From NCBI GenBank assembly GCA_905182995.1, contig CAJJDP010000127.1:59095-123094 (forward strand): a stretch of 64,000 nt of DNA, in the 5' to 3' direction. This stretch comes from Paramecium octaurelia (Eukaryota > Ciliophora > Oligohymenophorea > Peniculida > Parameciidae). How positions within the stretch are numbered: position 1 is the first letter of the stretch; each line of letters starts with the position of its first letter. Under the pieces are notes generated by a model that worked only from the letters and a program-made list of their open reading frames with translations, did no database searches and was not told the origin of the DNA. Shown here one piece after another: positions 36,638 to 49,625 of this stretch. The translations under genes were made by a program, and so were the position numbers.

Positions 36638-37992
36638 TATATATCAAGGCAATCTTATTTTAATCCTTCTATTTAAATAAGCTAAATGAAATATGATATT
36701 AAAAGCAATTCTAAATTGAGTGATGAATAACTCTGTAAATGAATCATATTAAATTAGAAAATATCGCTTACATTGAAGTAGATTTGAATAAAGTTCTTGG
36801 TAAGATCTCCATAATCATTTTCGGCTAGTAAACTTTAATATTTAAGAAGGCGTGAAACTAACAGATAGATAGAGATACTCTTACTTACAGATGACTAAAA
36901 TTTCGAGAGTCTTCCACTAATCAGAAGTCCAAATAACCAACATAAAATTCCTAGTAACTGAAAAGAGTTGATTTAAGCGATTTAAGATGTAGAAGAATCA
37001 GATAAATACTTGGCTATTGATATTGTAACTGCCATAATTATTAAGAACCCTAGAAATTGAATAAAAGATCTATTAATAAGAATTATGATATATATTATTT
37101 ATAATTTAATGTAAGAACCTCCTTTGGGATTGTTGAGTCAAGGAACAACTATATACTTAAAAAGGAGATTAAGTATTCGTTTCAATTATCTTCTGAGATC
37201 AAAACGTAGAACTTCTAAATTTCCATCTAAATATCTTTAAGGGTGGGGGAGATAACTGAATGGTGCAAGTAAGAGCACATTCAAGAATTAAAATTTATTT
37301 AAATGGTATATAGTGATTGATATTGCTTTGTTTATTAAGAGATTAAGAAAATTAAGAAATAGAAAATACTTATCTAGAATAAATGTATAAAATAAAAAAT
37401 CCGATATGTAAATAAAAGCAGCTATGTTTGCAATAACATTATCAATATTGTTATTACCACTTTTATACGTTTTCAACATTGGTTTGAAGTCATATCAATA
37501 TATCAATATTTATATCAGTTGTTGTCTCTGTTATTAGGGAGTGCTGAGATTCATATTGTTTTTCACTCTGCCAGCATATGTTATTTTGATAGTAATGGCA
37601 ATCATTTTTGCAGCTGTAGAATTACTTAGGTAAGTTCCGTTGTTGATTTCAACAAAATTGAGTGTCCATTAAATACTATTTGGAAAATGATTGTATATAA
37701 AAATATATTTAATGTACTGTTAATAAGGTGGTTATCACAAGGGTAATGAGTTGCCATACATTATGAGATGAACATCTGGAGATGGTCTGTCTTCATAGTA
37801 CTTGCATAGTGAAGGGAGAAGTTCTAAATTGCGTAGTTTGCATAGACGAAAGACACAAAGGTCACAAAATGATTCCCCTGTAGAAATTACTAAATCTAAT
37901 TAAAAAACAAGAATCCTTAATCATGTTAGTAACTATTACATAATCTACATTTTCAAGAACACTCTACACCAATCTCAACACTCGGAGATGCA
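36638..37992 (+). repeat. Second unit of the exact 1,355-bp duplication
   Basis: Second copy of 35282-36636. It continues into unique sequence encoding the rest of the B-box/SPRY gene. Only the upstream copy is contiguous with the start of the unresolved gene. Confidence 0.9.
37109..37690 (+). CDS. Multi-pass membrane protein of unknown family
   Basis: A 193-aa single-exon frame starting MQEPPLGLLSQG. The N-terminal third is very basic (YLKRRLSIRFNYLLRSKRRT). There are three or four hydrophobic segments: near WYIVIDIALFI, MFAITLSILLLPLLYVF, then a double one (VLRFILFFTLPAYVILIVMA, then IIFAAVELL). No family signature was recognised. The positive N-terminus suggests a cytosolic N-terminus. 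It may be incomplete at the 3' end if a micro-intron was missed near the stop. Confidence 0.6.
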
Positions 37993-39051
37993 GATTGCCC
38001 AATTAAATAAATTGCAAGAACAAATTAATTAGGCAATTTAAAAACAACGAGAATTGGTTGAATAACAACTCAAATTTGATAAAAGTACGTTGGCATCGTA
38101 AATTTAGTTATTATATCATACTAGCTTATGGCATCGATTAATGAGGAAAAGCTGTTAGGCTAACTTATATAAAAATTGTTACTCAAACTTGAATACAACC
38201 CTAGAGCATAGTAATTGATCACAAGAACTGAGTAATTAAAAGAAGAACAGCCATAAATTACCTAATTCTTGATGAATCTTACAAATTTTAAGGACACTTT
38301 AAAAATCTCAATTCAGGACACATAATTAGTACAAGCCTCTAGAACAAGTAGTACCTACAGACAAATTAGAAATAACTCAATCAACACTGAAGGCTATAGA
38401 ACTATGAGATCTTTTGATCGTTCTCCCTTGTCTCCTTAACCATTTGAAGACAGACTTTCTGTTACTCAATCTTTGTCCAATTAATATTACAGACCAAATT
38501 CATAGGGAAAACCGATTATTGGAGAACCTAGTCCACCTCCCCCGATGAGAGAAATATCTTATAAGTTTCATTCTGAGTACCATGGTATTGGAGCTTAAGT
38601 TAAAGGAAAGCAGGTCAAATAAGTTTTAAATACTGAAGGCAATTTGGCTTTGATTGGTCCATCAATATATGGAAATGGTTTGATTCGAGATAGTAATCTC
38701 AAATTATTGATCAGATCCTGTTAAAATTAAAATATAAGATATCCTATGGCCTTAGGAATATGTGATTAAAAAAGAGTCAAAGAAAAACTGTATCAAAAGG
38801 ATTCAGAAGGATGTTATTTTCTGAATTCTCATGGTTACATTACTTCTGAGAACTAGAGTAAAGTTAAGTGTGGGAAACGCTTTTATAATGGAAGTTATGT
38901 GGAGTTGAAGTTCAAGCCTTTTTAAAGTGAGTTGCATATAACCATAGATGACGGAGAGCCCATAATAATTAAAATTTCATTAAGCCAAACTAAATTGATT
39001 TATTTCACCGTTAGATTAGGAGATTTGCATGATGCTATTGAAATTATGTGA
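37746..39051 (+). CDS. B-box and SPRY-domain protein with an in-frame TGA at codon 7
   Basis: Introns: 37929-37957 (29 nt) and 38085-38107 (23 nt). From 37746 the frame reads MSCHTL, then TGA (37764-37766), then DEHLEMVCLHSTC and LNCVVCIDERHKGHKMIPL. The B-box needs the Cys-His before the TGA as well as the ligands after it. After a coiled coil (LNKLQEQINQAIQKQRELVE) and a Ser/Pro-rich linker comes a SPRY/B30.2-like domain: GNLALIGPSIYGNGLIRDSN, then MALGICDQ, GCYFLNSHGYIT and LHITIDDGEPIII. If translation starts at the next ATG (37782) the product is 405 aa without a full B-box. The TGA may be a CGA-to-TGA change, a sequencing error or real decay. Confidence 0.75.
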
Positions 39052-39156
39052 TTTGAATATTTATTATAAGTAGAATTTCAGATAAATCGATAAGGGATCT
39101 ATTCAATTATTATATTAAAATAATTAATTAATATCATACTCGATAATAACTTATAT

Positions 39157-40339
<1,183 letters not shown>

Positions 40340-41019
40340 TAAATATTTTAATTAAATCCTGATAAAACGAATTTCAATTAAATTATGTAGTATCAATTAT
40401 TTACTTTCATTTTTAATTGATATTACTTCAATTTAAGATATGATCAATAAATATTAATAATGCATACTTTTTAAGTAATTCTTAAGTTGTTAATTTACTA
40501 AATTTGTTCTTAAGGAATTTTGAATTAATAGAAATTCAATTCTAATTTTCATTTTTCTTCAAGATTTTAAGAAATTTAAACTATAAGCTTTTTTGAAATA
40601 AGTAATGATTCAAGTTTTAATATCTATTTATCATTAAAGTCAAAAAACAATCATTTATAGAAAATAGGAAAGAATGAACAATAAACTAAATACTTCTAAA
40701 TATAACACCAAATTAGTATCTGCATAAGTTATTAATGAAAAATTACAATAGTAATCTTTACAATTTAGGTAATCTTTCTAAAACAAATTGAGTATTTTTT
40801 GAAAAATACTATTCAATTAAAGAATCTAAATGTATAAATAAAACATAAAGGTTATATTAAGTCAAAAGAATTAATTTGAAATTTTTCCAGGATTGCAAAA
40901 AATTAACACGAGATGCTAACTTCAAATTAAAGTTTATCAGAATTCATAATGTCATTTAGTAATTGATAAATAATAATGAGAAATAAATCCATATAAATAT
41001 TTTATATTTATTTATATAA
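40340..41019. other. AT-rich spacer
   Basis: About 680 bases between the divergent kinase and zinc/TPR genes. No coding or RNA feature recognised. Promoters of both genes should lie here. Confidence 0.5.
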
Positions 41020-42700
41020 ATGATAAATATACCGTGTAAAGAAGATTAACATAATGAGAAACTTAAGTATTATTGTTTTAACAATTTATGCACAGAGAGT
41101 AGATTAGGTTGTTAGTAATGCATCAATACAGGTAAACACAAAGATCATCAAGTCTTTGAAATTTCACAATTAGATGAACTTAGAAAAGTATATCAAGGAA
41201 AATGTTAACATATTATTGACAATTTATTTATTCTTAAATCTCAACTAATTGAAATCATAGATGAATAAATTAAAAACTTACAAGAAAAATTCTAATAAAG
41301 ATAAAATAACTTCTTCACTTATGAACAAATAGACTCTTATATGTAAGATTTCTTAATTTTTAATTAACATAAAGATGATGTGATTGTTTCACTTAAATAA
41401 GTGAAAAATGATATTTAAATTGCTGTTAATTAACTTAAAGTAAAAGAAAGCTCACAATAAGGTTATTAATATTTTATATCTTTAGAGACTTAATAACAAT
41501 TTTAAAGAGATTTTTATAGTTTTATAAATGATTCTACACAGAATTAAGATATTATATAAGCCTAAACTTAAGATCTCGAAATAACAAACTAATTAGTAAT
41601 GAAGGGTACTTCTTTTAACATAAATTGTAGGCAAACTACTACTTTCTTAAACAAAAAATTATGAAGCTTATAATACTTTTGATAGAGTGAGGAAAATCGA
41701 CCCTATGAACAAGGATGCATTAAATGGATTAGGTATGAGTTGATATTTATATTTAGGGGATTGCTTAAGAGAAAGATCTAAATATGATGATGCACTAGAA
41801 TATTATGAAGCTACACTTGAACTGGATTAGAACAATAAATAAGCCTTGATCGGCAAAGGTATTAAATCTAATTGAAAACTTTAGCTCTTTGTTTAGGAAA
41901 ATTGAAAAAATTTCAAGAAGCTAGACCAATATTTGAAAGAATTTTAAATTAAGACAAAAATGATATTGATGCAATTTGGGGTTTAGGTATTTATATTAAT
42001 AAAATTTTAATAGCTAATCTCTTAAGATTACAAGGGAAAGATGAGGAGGCGATAAAGTAATATAATAAAGCATTATAATTAAATTAAAATCATTTGGAAT
42101 CAATAAGTGGTTTGGGTATTATATTAATGTTAAACAATTTTAATAGGTGATTGTTATAGATTGCTTGGAAAATTTGATGATGCAATGAAATACTTGAAAA
42201 AAGCATTGTAAATAAATCCCAGACATGCATTATCTTTAGTTAGAATGGGTAAAATAGAATTTATACAATTAGGGGATTGTTTAAGACTATAAAAGAAATT
42301 TTTAGAGGCTATGAATTTTTATAGCGAAGCCTTAGCAATTGATCCTAACGATGATTGGTGCAAGTCTAAATTGAGTAAAGTATTATCTTATTTCAAGATG
42401 AATGTAGAATAAAGAGTAAAGCAGGAATGTGATTTTTTAGGGTATTAAGATTATTAACAAGCTTAAATAATCAGGCATATTGGCACGTATTTTTTGTTAG
42501 CAATTTTCCATTAATCCATTAACCTATTAATATTTCCATTAGATTTATAATTTATCCATTTTTATGTTAATATCATTCTTTTCAAAATCCTAACGCCATA
42601 GCCTTAAGGCCGTATTAAATACTATGTTCTTCCCTCAAATCGAATACAATTGAGTAATAATAAATCTTCCATAAAACTATTTTCATCTTCCTTTACATGA
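41020..42700 (+). CDS. Zinc-domain plus TPR-repeat protein, copy 2 (with a run-on C-terminus)
   Basis: Paralogue of the gene at 26000-27507; about 499 aa. The N-terminal zinc region (PCKEDQHNEKLKYYCFNNLC, then CINTGKHKDHQVF) and linker are clearly diverged, while the TPR part from about 41589 is almost identical. Introns by homology: 41462-41485, 41606-41630 (25 nt against 24 in copy 1), 41733-41756 and four more matching copy 1. Copy 1 stops soon after the TPRs, but here the frame continues about 80 codons into DNA that is the antisense of a decayed MORN gene (ends TGA 42698). The C-terminus is therefore probably not selected, and the true end or functionality is doubtful. Confidence 0.7.
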
Positions 42701-42860
42701 TAATAGATCCATTATATTTATCAACTTACCCAACCCACTTAATTTATCTATAAAGCCTTGAATCCTTCGAGTCCATATCAAATTTTCTCTCACACTTGCC
42801 TTGCATTTTCCACTTTATCATAATTATTTAATTTTTAGTCAAGATACAATTGAAAGGAAA
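42470..42860 (-). pseudogene. Decayed MORN-repeat gene copy
   Basis: Fragments match, in order and orientation, the 3' half of the MORN gene at 27501-28837. For example, the plus-strand string around 42505-42560 parallels 27555-27620. The region has many small deletions, and no frame retains the repeats. With the adjacent TPR copy this shows that a TPR+MORN pair was duplicated as a unit and that the MORN member was then lost here. Confidence 0.75.
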
Positions 42861-43011
42861 TTCAATCAACTATTTTTTTTCAATCCATTCTTGCATAAAA
42901 TTGATTACTTATTCATATTTTATGCTTAATAGCATTTAATTAAGAATCTACTAATAAATATATAATTTTATAAGTATTAGTTTTAATAGAACTTCCTATA
43001 AATATTAAAAA

Positions 43012-43563
43012 ATGGACTATTTATCTAATAATAACTTGATCCTTTCTATTTAGAATGACGCTATTAATGAATAGAAACAATTTCTGTACAAATTTTCATC
43101 TATTTAAGATATTATTTATAAGAATGAGTAAATAAAATAGATAATCAATATTATTATGTCAGATTAGATCAACGTGGCTATAATTCGTCTAAATTAAGAG
43201 AGAAAATTACTGAAAGAACGCTAGAATACTATTAATTCTGAAAGCTCTCAAAATTACAGAACTGGATATTAAAAGTAGAGACTGTCGACTCTTGAGCCAC
43301 CGAAGTTATTCATGCAGGTAATACAAGTTCCTTAAATGAAAACTCAACGACCCATAAAGATCAAAACTAAATTGAAAGTCAATGCAAATTTCAGGAGACG
43401 TAGTATGAGTCAGAAGACAGAAAAGAATGGTAATCCAATGGTCGGTGTAGTAAGGAAATTCGATTTATCTTTTTTAAACTATGATCCTTTGCCGATTGTA
43501 TATTATAATCAAGGCAAGATGTTGAAGTAGAAGAGATAGGGCTCAAATATAATAAGAGTTTGA
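43012..43563 (+). CDS. Basic protein of unknown function
   Basis: A 183-aa single-exon frame. The first half is helical (NEQKQFLYKFSSIQDIIYKN). The second half is basic with Pro (KTQRPIKIKTKLKVNANFRR, then KNGNPMVGVVRKFDLSF). No known domain. The high density of TAA/TAG Gln codons and a clean start-to-stop frame support a real gene. Confidence 0.65.
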
Positions 43564-43606
43564 TTTTTTAATGTTTATATAAATATTGTAAATGCTAATA
43601 CAAAGA

Positions 43607-43868
43607 TCAAAATTAGTCTCTTAATTTGCAATCCAAATACTGGATAACCAAGATGGGTTTATCAACTTTGAATGTCTTTTTATTTGTTGGAGAGATGTTG
43701 CTGTCCCAAGAATCATCCAAACTAAAAGTTTCAATTTCTTCTGCCTAAGGACTTGGTAAGGGTCTATTGTGATTAATGAAGTTGATACTTGGTTTTGATG
43801 TGTTGAGGAGTATCTGTATAGGTGAAGTGAGAGTGTGTTGAAAGGTTGAGTTGATAAAAGCCTGACAT
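43607..43868 (-). CDS. Small protein of unknown function
   Basis: A 78-aa model with one 25-nt intron (43764-43788). It converges on the gene at 43012-43563 with 43 bases between the stops. It starts MSGFYQLNLSTHSHFTYTD and continues after the intron with PLPSPQAEEIETFSLDDSWD and KPILVIQYLDCKLRDQF. Splicing at a canonical GTA..TAG joins two frames that otherwise break. No family recognised. Confidence 0.55.
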
Positions 43869-44180
43869 CAAAAAGGAGTGATAAGAGTTATAGAAAATAA
43901 ATAATGGATTTGATATAATTAAATCATTTATTTAAAATGATTTCAAACAAAATAATTGAATAATATTTGTTCTAGAATGTACAAAATGTTATAAGATGTA
44001 CTGAATATTAGAAACAATAAATATTTAAAAAATTACATAAAATTAAATAAAAATACGTTAACTAGACCTATTATTCTTGGTGGTTAATATTTAAGCAAGT
44101 AATACTTGGAAACAATTATGGGATTGGGGTCTGTGGAAATGATTCTATAATTTAATCATAATTAAAAACTTTATATATAA
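43869..44180. other. AT-rich spacer between divergent genes
   Basis: About 310 bases with no recognisable gene. It should carry the promoters of the small minus-strand gene and the LRR-ankyrin gene. Confidence 0.5.
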
Positions 44181-46871
44181 ATGAATAAGGAAATGTTACA
44201 GGATGAAAGTGATCAAAGTGATATGTATATAGAATCCTAATTTGATGAGCATAAAAAACACTTTCAACCAGATTGCTTTGCCATGGAGGATAAAGTACAA
44301 TTTTCCAATTTAAACATGAATGAACCTCTGGACATGAAATCAGCTTCTGAAACTGTATTTGTTGTAATCAACTGTAGATTCAAGAGTTCATTTACACAGA
44401 AGAGAAATTAGAAGCACAGGGAAAGGGTTTGGTTAGTACTTGGTTGGATTAGAATAAATTTGTCAATATTAAGCTTCTTGATTTATCTAGATGCAAGCTC
44501 TATTAAATTCCAGAAGATGTGAAGTAAAATGAATCATAAAAGTAGATAAATGATCAATTTATAAAAGATGTATTTGAGTCAGAATATGTTGGTAAACTTA
44601 CCACAATTTTTGGAATCCTTGAATTTTTTAGAAGTCTTGGATTTGTCTTACAACTTAATCTAGAATTGTCAAGTTCATATCAAACGCTTAAGACAGCTCA
44701 ATCTTGCTTGTAATTGTATTAAGCAACCTTATTTTGGGGAATTGGATGTTCTCTGTATTCAGATGAATCCAATTACTCATCTACCGAAATCATTTCATAG
44801 AGCATTGGCAAATATGAATCTATTAGAATTTGATTGGTTTAAATATTGCAAGCCTCCATTGCCATTCAAACTCAATTTCAAGAAATATCCATTGGTTTAA
44901 GAGAAACTAATTAAAGCACTCTCAAAACAAACTTTGAGTTTCTAGGAATTCATCTAGTTATTGAGTCAAAATGAATAGAACTTTAGTAGTACTGATTACA
45001 AGGAGAGGAACCTGTTTTGTCAAGCAGGGATGAATGATGAAATTGGAGTGATGTATTGTTTAAATTCCATCATTCCTCAGGATATCAACAAAACTGATTT
45101 TGATAATAATACACCCTTGTCAGTTTGTTATATGGAAGGCAAAATGAGGTTAGTTTTCATAATAATAAAGATCAGTGAGCTTATTAAAGACTTTAGGTGG
45201 TAGATTTTCTTTGAATACCATTCATTGTATGAGTCAAAGAGCTGACGTGCAGAATTTAAAGTTCCTTTTGGAAATAAAGGAAAATTTTAACATGCAATTA
45301 AGGACTACTAACATTTAACATCCGATTAATGATGAATCCTTAGTGATGATGAGGAATATCGATGGTAATACTCCATTGCATCAATTAATGATGAATTTTG
45401 ATAAATATGAATAGAGTCAAGAGTTTGCTGAGATATTATTATTATATGGAGCAGATCCAAACGTTGAAAATTGTGAGGGCTACACTCCTCTTGATATGGC
45501 AATCAGGAAATAATAAATAAAGGGTCTTAAATTTGGAAATGACTTCAATATGTCTCGACATGTTGATTTTGCTAATAATAGATTCTTTGATTTTTCCCAT
45601 TAATCATCAATCACAGGTTAGGGTCTATGTCACATTGCTGTTTTGGTAGGAAATGTTGAAATCTTGGAGTTCCTAATTTCAATCAATTCAGACTTTTTCC
45701 CCATCAGTAAATCTAACAAATTACCTAGAAATTTGGCTACTCAAAGTTTAGTGGCTTTAAAGAATATTCGAAAACTAGAAAGAAGGTACATTTTAAATAA
45801 TGTGATCAAAGAGAAATCTCTATTGGAATAATAAGAAAAGTAAATTAACTCATTTAATTAGAAATGTATATTAGATGAGACATTAAATAGAGAAGAATAT
45901 TGTTTAAAGACATCATAATATGATCTAGAAGTATGCAGACTAAGAAGAAATCGAAGATGACCAATCAATCGAAAGTTACAATGATTTTAGTCTCCAAGTA
46001 GGAAGCGAATGCACTGTCAGAGATACTGTTGCAGAGTCCGCTCCCATATTTAAAAAATAACTTAATCAGCAAAAGGATTCAAGTACTTCTGTGTAGTAGA
46101 ATGTTTAACAGTTGTCATCGCTTGAATTTTCTGACCATTATCCTGACATTTTGAAATTATTGAGAAGTGGCAATATTGATACAGCAATCAAGAAAATAGA
46201 GAATGTCTTGCAGTATGAGTAGATTAGTGTGGCTGAGAGACTCAAATATAAAAATCAATTGTCCTTATTAAAGTTAAAATTCAAATAAAAAAACGTTGAA
46301 TTAAAATCGAAAGTTGGCTAGGATGTATAATTAATCTTAAATGAATACCAATTTAAATCGTTAAAAACAGACCTTAGAAGTAAATCATCAAAGTATCATA
46401 GATAAATATTTCAAAAATGTTCAAACCATTTTAAATGCATAAATAGAAATGGAAATTTCTAAAGCTTTAAATATAGTGTCCAGATAAAAAATTATATGTT
46501 CATCCTATAATTTAAATAGGGATCTATAGGTTTCTGATCTCTCTCTAATAAATGATCTCAGAACCAGATTGAGTGTAAACCTAGTCTATGACATAAATAA
46601 CTATGCATCTCACTTATTTTCTTCATAAAATTAACTATATCAATGGCTCTATAGTTGCTTTTCAAAAAAAGAAAAAATATTGTTCTAAACAAGTTTTTTT
46701 AATCTACAAAACTACGAATATCTTTAAATGATGAAATTTAAGAAGAAAAGAGTACTTGTCGCAAAAAAAGATGATCTCAGTATTGAGAAGGATATGGGTG
46801 AATTCAATAAAGTTCCAATCAACTAAATAATTAGTAATCATAGCTTGTTTTGTAACAGTAAAAGAAATTGA
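44181..46871 (+). CDS. Leucine-rich-repeat and ankyrin-repeat protein 1
   Basis: An 858-aa model with introns 44355-44377, 44524-44545, 45149-45170, 45866-45890 and 46380-46401. After an acidic leader comes a short LRR block (VNIKLLDLSRCKLYQIPEDV, then LVNLPQFLESLNFLEVLDLS, YNLIQN, RLRQLNLACNCI). Ankyrin repeats follow (DGNTPLHQLM, AEILLLYGADPNVENCEGYT, then GLCHIAVLVGNVEILEFLI). The C-terminal 300 residues are helical (HYPDILKLLRSGNIDTAIKK). The fourth intron was decisive: without it the ankyrin frame stops at 45960 while an overlapping frame continues. The gene at 60272-62424 has the same plan and related wording (FELDWLNYC versus EFDWFKYC), so they are paralogues. Likely a scaffold. Confidence 0.88.
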
Positions 46872-46974
46872 AACAAACAATCTATATTTATTATTATATT
46901 CATTATAAAGCTAATCATCATTTCAAAAATTTAGATAAATACTCGTATTTTAATCAATATTGAGAAAATCACCA

Positions 46975-48145
46975 TCAATATTTAAATTAAAATATTTTAA
47001 TAGTTTTGCATATCCATAAGTAAGGATGAATCCACAAAAGGCATTCCAAGGGATAGTCTTTCTTAAATTATATTAATTACATAACCGAAAATCATCACCC
47101 AGACATTGTCACTGTTAATAAAGTCTAAACATTTCACAGCTGATAATGGAATTATTAGAAGTAAAAAGCGAAAACACTTTTATTTCCAATTCAACTGTGC
47201 ATAATTTTGAGTGAATTCTTCTTCATTATTTTTGCCATGGCTGAGTTTGATTCCCAAAACTATGAAAAAGATAAAAGTTATTTCGAAGCATTTATTCAAA
47301 CAAAAACTCTGGAACACCTAAGAACTATATATTGAAAGAAGTTCAGTTTGATTTGGACATTTCATATAGATGACCTGTGCCCACTATGTAAGTTTGGCTT
47401 AGTCTAAGTATAGATTCTTTCTATCCAAAAAGTAGAATAAAAATGAAATACTTAACCAGCCTAAAGTTGATAAACCCACCATAAATACAAATTTCCAAGT
47501 TAGATCAACAGATGACAATCTACTTTTTAAATATTCCAGTATAGGTTAATGCAAATAGGAGAGATAAATTAAAATAAAATAACTCGAATACATCCAACCC
47601 AGCAGAATCTATCCTATTGTATGCATCCCTAAATAGATGCGAGACAATGCAGTCATAACAATCCATATGGAAACAAAACCTAGGATAATACTTTTAATTA
47701 GTTTTGGCTTTTTCACAAAGCTTGAAGGGAGAACCATCAAGGGCAATAACAAACACATCAATAATGAACCCATAGCATGTCCTGACGGTTTACCAAACTC
47801 TTTATTGCACGACAATGCCACAATATCGGGTTCAATCCAATAAGGTCTTGGTTGATGATATACATTTTTAAGAACTGAGTTAAATGAAATTGTAAATTAT
47901 ATTAAGCACATATATATGATGGAGGCCAATTTATTTTCTGTAAATATAAAGATTAATAATGCTATTCCAGGAAAAATGTTTATCCAATTGGAGAAGAAAT
48001 TAAACATACTTTACAACCCAGGGGTTTGCTTTTGTTACATGTATTTCGTAATCCTTGTATTAAAATCCCAGAGTTGCTGATCATAAATTACATCAAGGAT
48101 CAAACAGGTGATGAAAACGACGGTTGCTGCTATGAAAATCTTCAT
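46975..48145 (-). CDS. PAP2-family membrane phosphatase, glucose-6-phosphatase-like
   Basis: A multi-pass ER-type membrane enzyme with the three PAP2 signature blocks: K-x6-RP (KNVYHQPRPYW), PSGHA (CNKEFGKPSGHAMGS) and SR-x5-H (SRIYLGMHTIGQ). These form the His-phosphoenzyme site that hydrolyses phosphate monoesters. The QRPYW and C-x5-PSGHAMG contexts are closest to glucose-6-phosphatase and sphingosine-phosphate phosphatases. The first helix (IFIAATVVFITCLILDVIY) follows the start at 48145. With a 19-nt intron near the 3' end the product is 383 aa and stops at 46975. Without it the frame runs on to TGA 46838, giving 435 aa and overlapping the stop of the convergent LRR-ankyrin gene. The shorter form is preferred. 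Confidence 0.88.
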
Positions 48146-48253
48146 TATTGCGTAAATTGATTATAAATATAATATTTTGATATTGTCCTCCATTTGATGA
48201 GATAATTAAGAATATATGTGCAATAATAAACAACAACAATTATTTTAATATAA

Positions 48254-49582
48254 ATGATTAAGAGATTCAAGAAACTATTTCAGGGTCAAAGTGAGTTCCA
48301 ATCATTCCTAACAAAATCTAGTCTCACAAAAGATAACTTTGTATACAAACAAGAGGATGTGGAAATATTGGTACCATTCTTAACTGATGACCAAAATATA
48401 ATCGAATTTTTTTAGGTGTATCAGGAAGATAACTGTCAACCTTATACTATAAAAATGAAAATGCTTATAACAATTCATCAGGTACTCAATATCAGTGACG
48501 AATTCGCGTAATAATTCATTAAAATAAATTTTGCATATTTTAATAAGTATGAATCAATGATTGAATACTAGCAGACCTTCACAAAAACCAGAAACCCTTG
48601 TGTTTAAGCAAGTGACAAATGAAGTCTGGTTGCTGGAAAATCTTTAGGTTCCATTCCTCCAGTATTTGTAAAAATTGGCTTTGAATGTGCAGGAGATCAA
48701 GAGTTATAAAAATCATCACTTCAGAAAACCTATTCATTAATCGAAGTATTCGCTTCTAAGTTATTTAAGTCTCGTAGTTGAATGCTTTAAATTGGAAAAC
48801 CTCGTCAATTAAGGGTTGTCTCTTGTCCCCTAACTGAAAACGTCCCTCTCCAACTTCCCACACGACTTTCTCTTGAAGAAATTGGCTTGCAATCTTTATA
48901 GTGAATTGAGGCAATTTCAAAGACAATTGATTAATTCTCTCTCTGCTCTATTGGACACCAACTCTAGGGCCTCAAATATTGAGATATTTGAGTTCTTCAG
49001 AGAGGTAAGATCTCTCTCTCACAATACACATAGGTGCAAATGATAGAGAAGAAGACCATGTCCTATTACATGTTACACAAATTGTTTGATCCTGGAAGAA
49101 AATTGATGCCTCCTTTGTAATTGAAAATTGATCTGAAAAGTGCAAAGCATCTCGAGTAGTAAGCTTTAAATGAACAATTAAAGATTAATTAGCAAAAGCA
49201 AATGAGAAGTCAAAGGAATTCCAGATCAAATAGTTTAGATCAGCAACAACGAGTCTCTTAAGGTTTTATTAGTTAAAGGGAACGCCGATTCATGATGTAT
49301 AGCAGAGCAAAGAAGCAAGACACAATTCAAGAAGACATTGAGATGCCAACAGAGGAGCAACAGCCATCAGAAAAGAAAAAGATCCCCTAAGTCATAGAAA
49401 ATTAAGTCAATGATGTTATTTCAAAGCAGTTTGATCCTGAGGACAACAATAATGATAGCTAGATTTAAAAGAAAGAAAATAGCAATGGGAGTGATATCAA
49501 TGAGATCAATAGTTAAAAGGAAACCAATGACATTGTTAAAAATCAAGAAAGCACAAGCTAGGCAGATTAGGATGAAAGTTGA
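48254..49582 (+). CDS. ANTH/ENTH-like protein with a low-complexity tail
   Basis: A 424-aa model, divergent from the PAP2 gene. Introns: 48547-48571 (25 nt) and 49005-49033 (29 nt). The first 250 residues are all-helical. They start MIKRFKKLFQGQSEFQSFL, followed by KMKMLITIHQVLNISDEFAQ, which recalls the AP180/CALM ANTH fold (a basic N-terminal helix, then a KaLilIH helix). This suggests binding of phosphoinositides and clathrin coats. The remainder is Gln/Ser/Asp-rich and disordered. The family call rests on fold pattern only; another helical superhelix is possible. Confidence 0.65.
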
Positions 49583-49625
49583 GATATTTAATTAATTATA
49601 AAGGTGTTTTTTTATATAATATTTT

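Noticed and set aside
45917..46500. A separate gene starting near 45875 or 45917
   Set aside because: A canonical 25-nt intron at 45866-45890 joins this frame to the ankyrin gene, removing both the early stop and the overlap.
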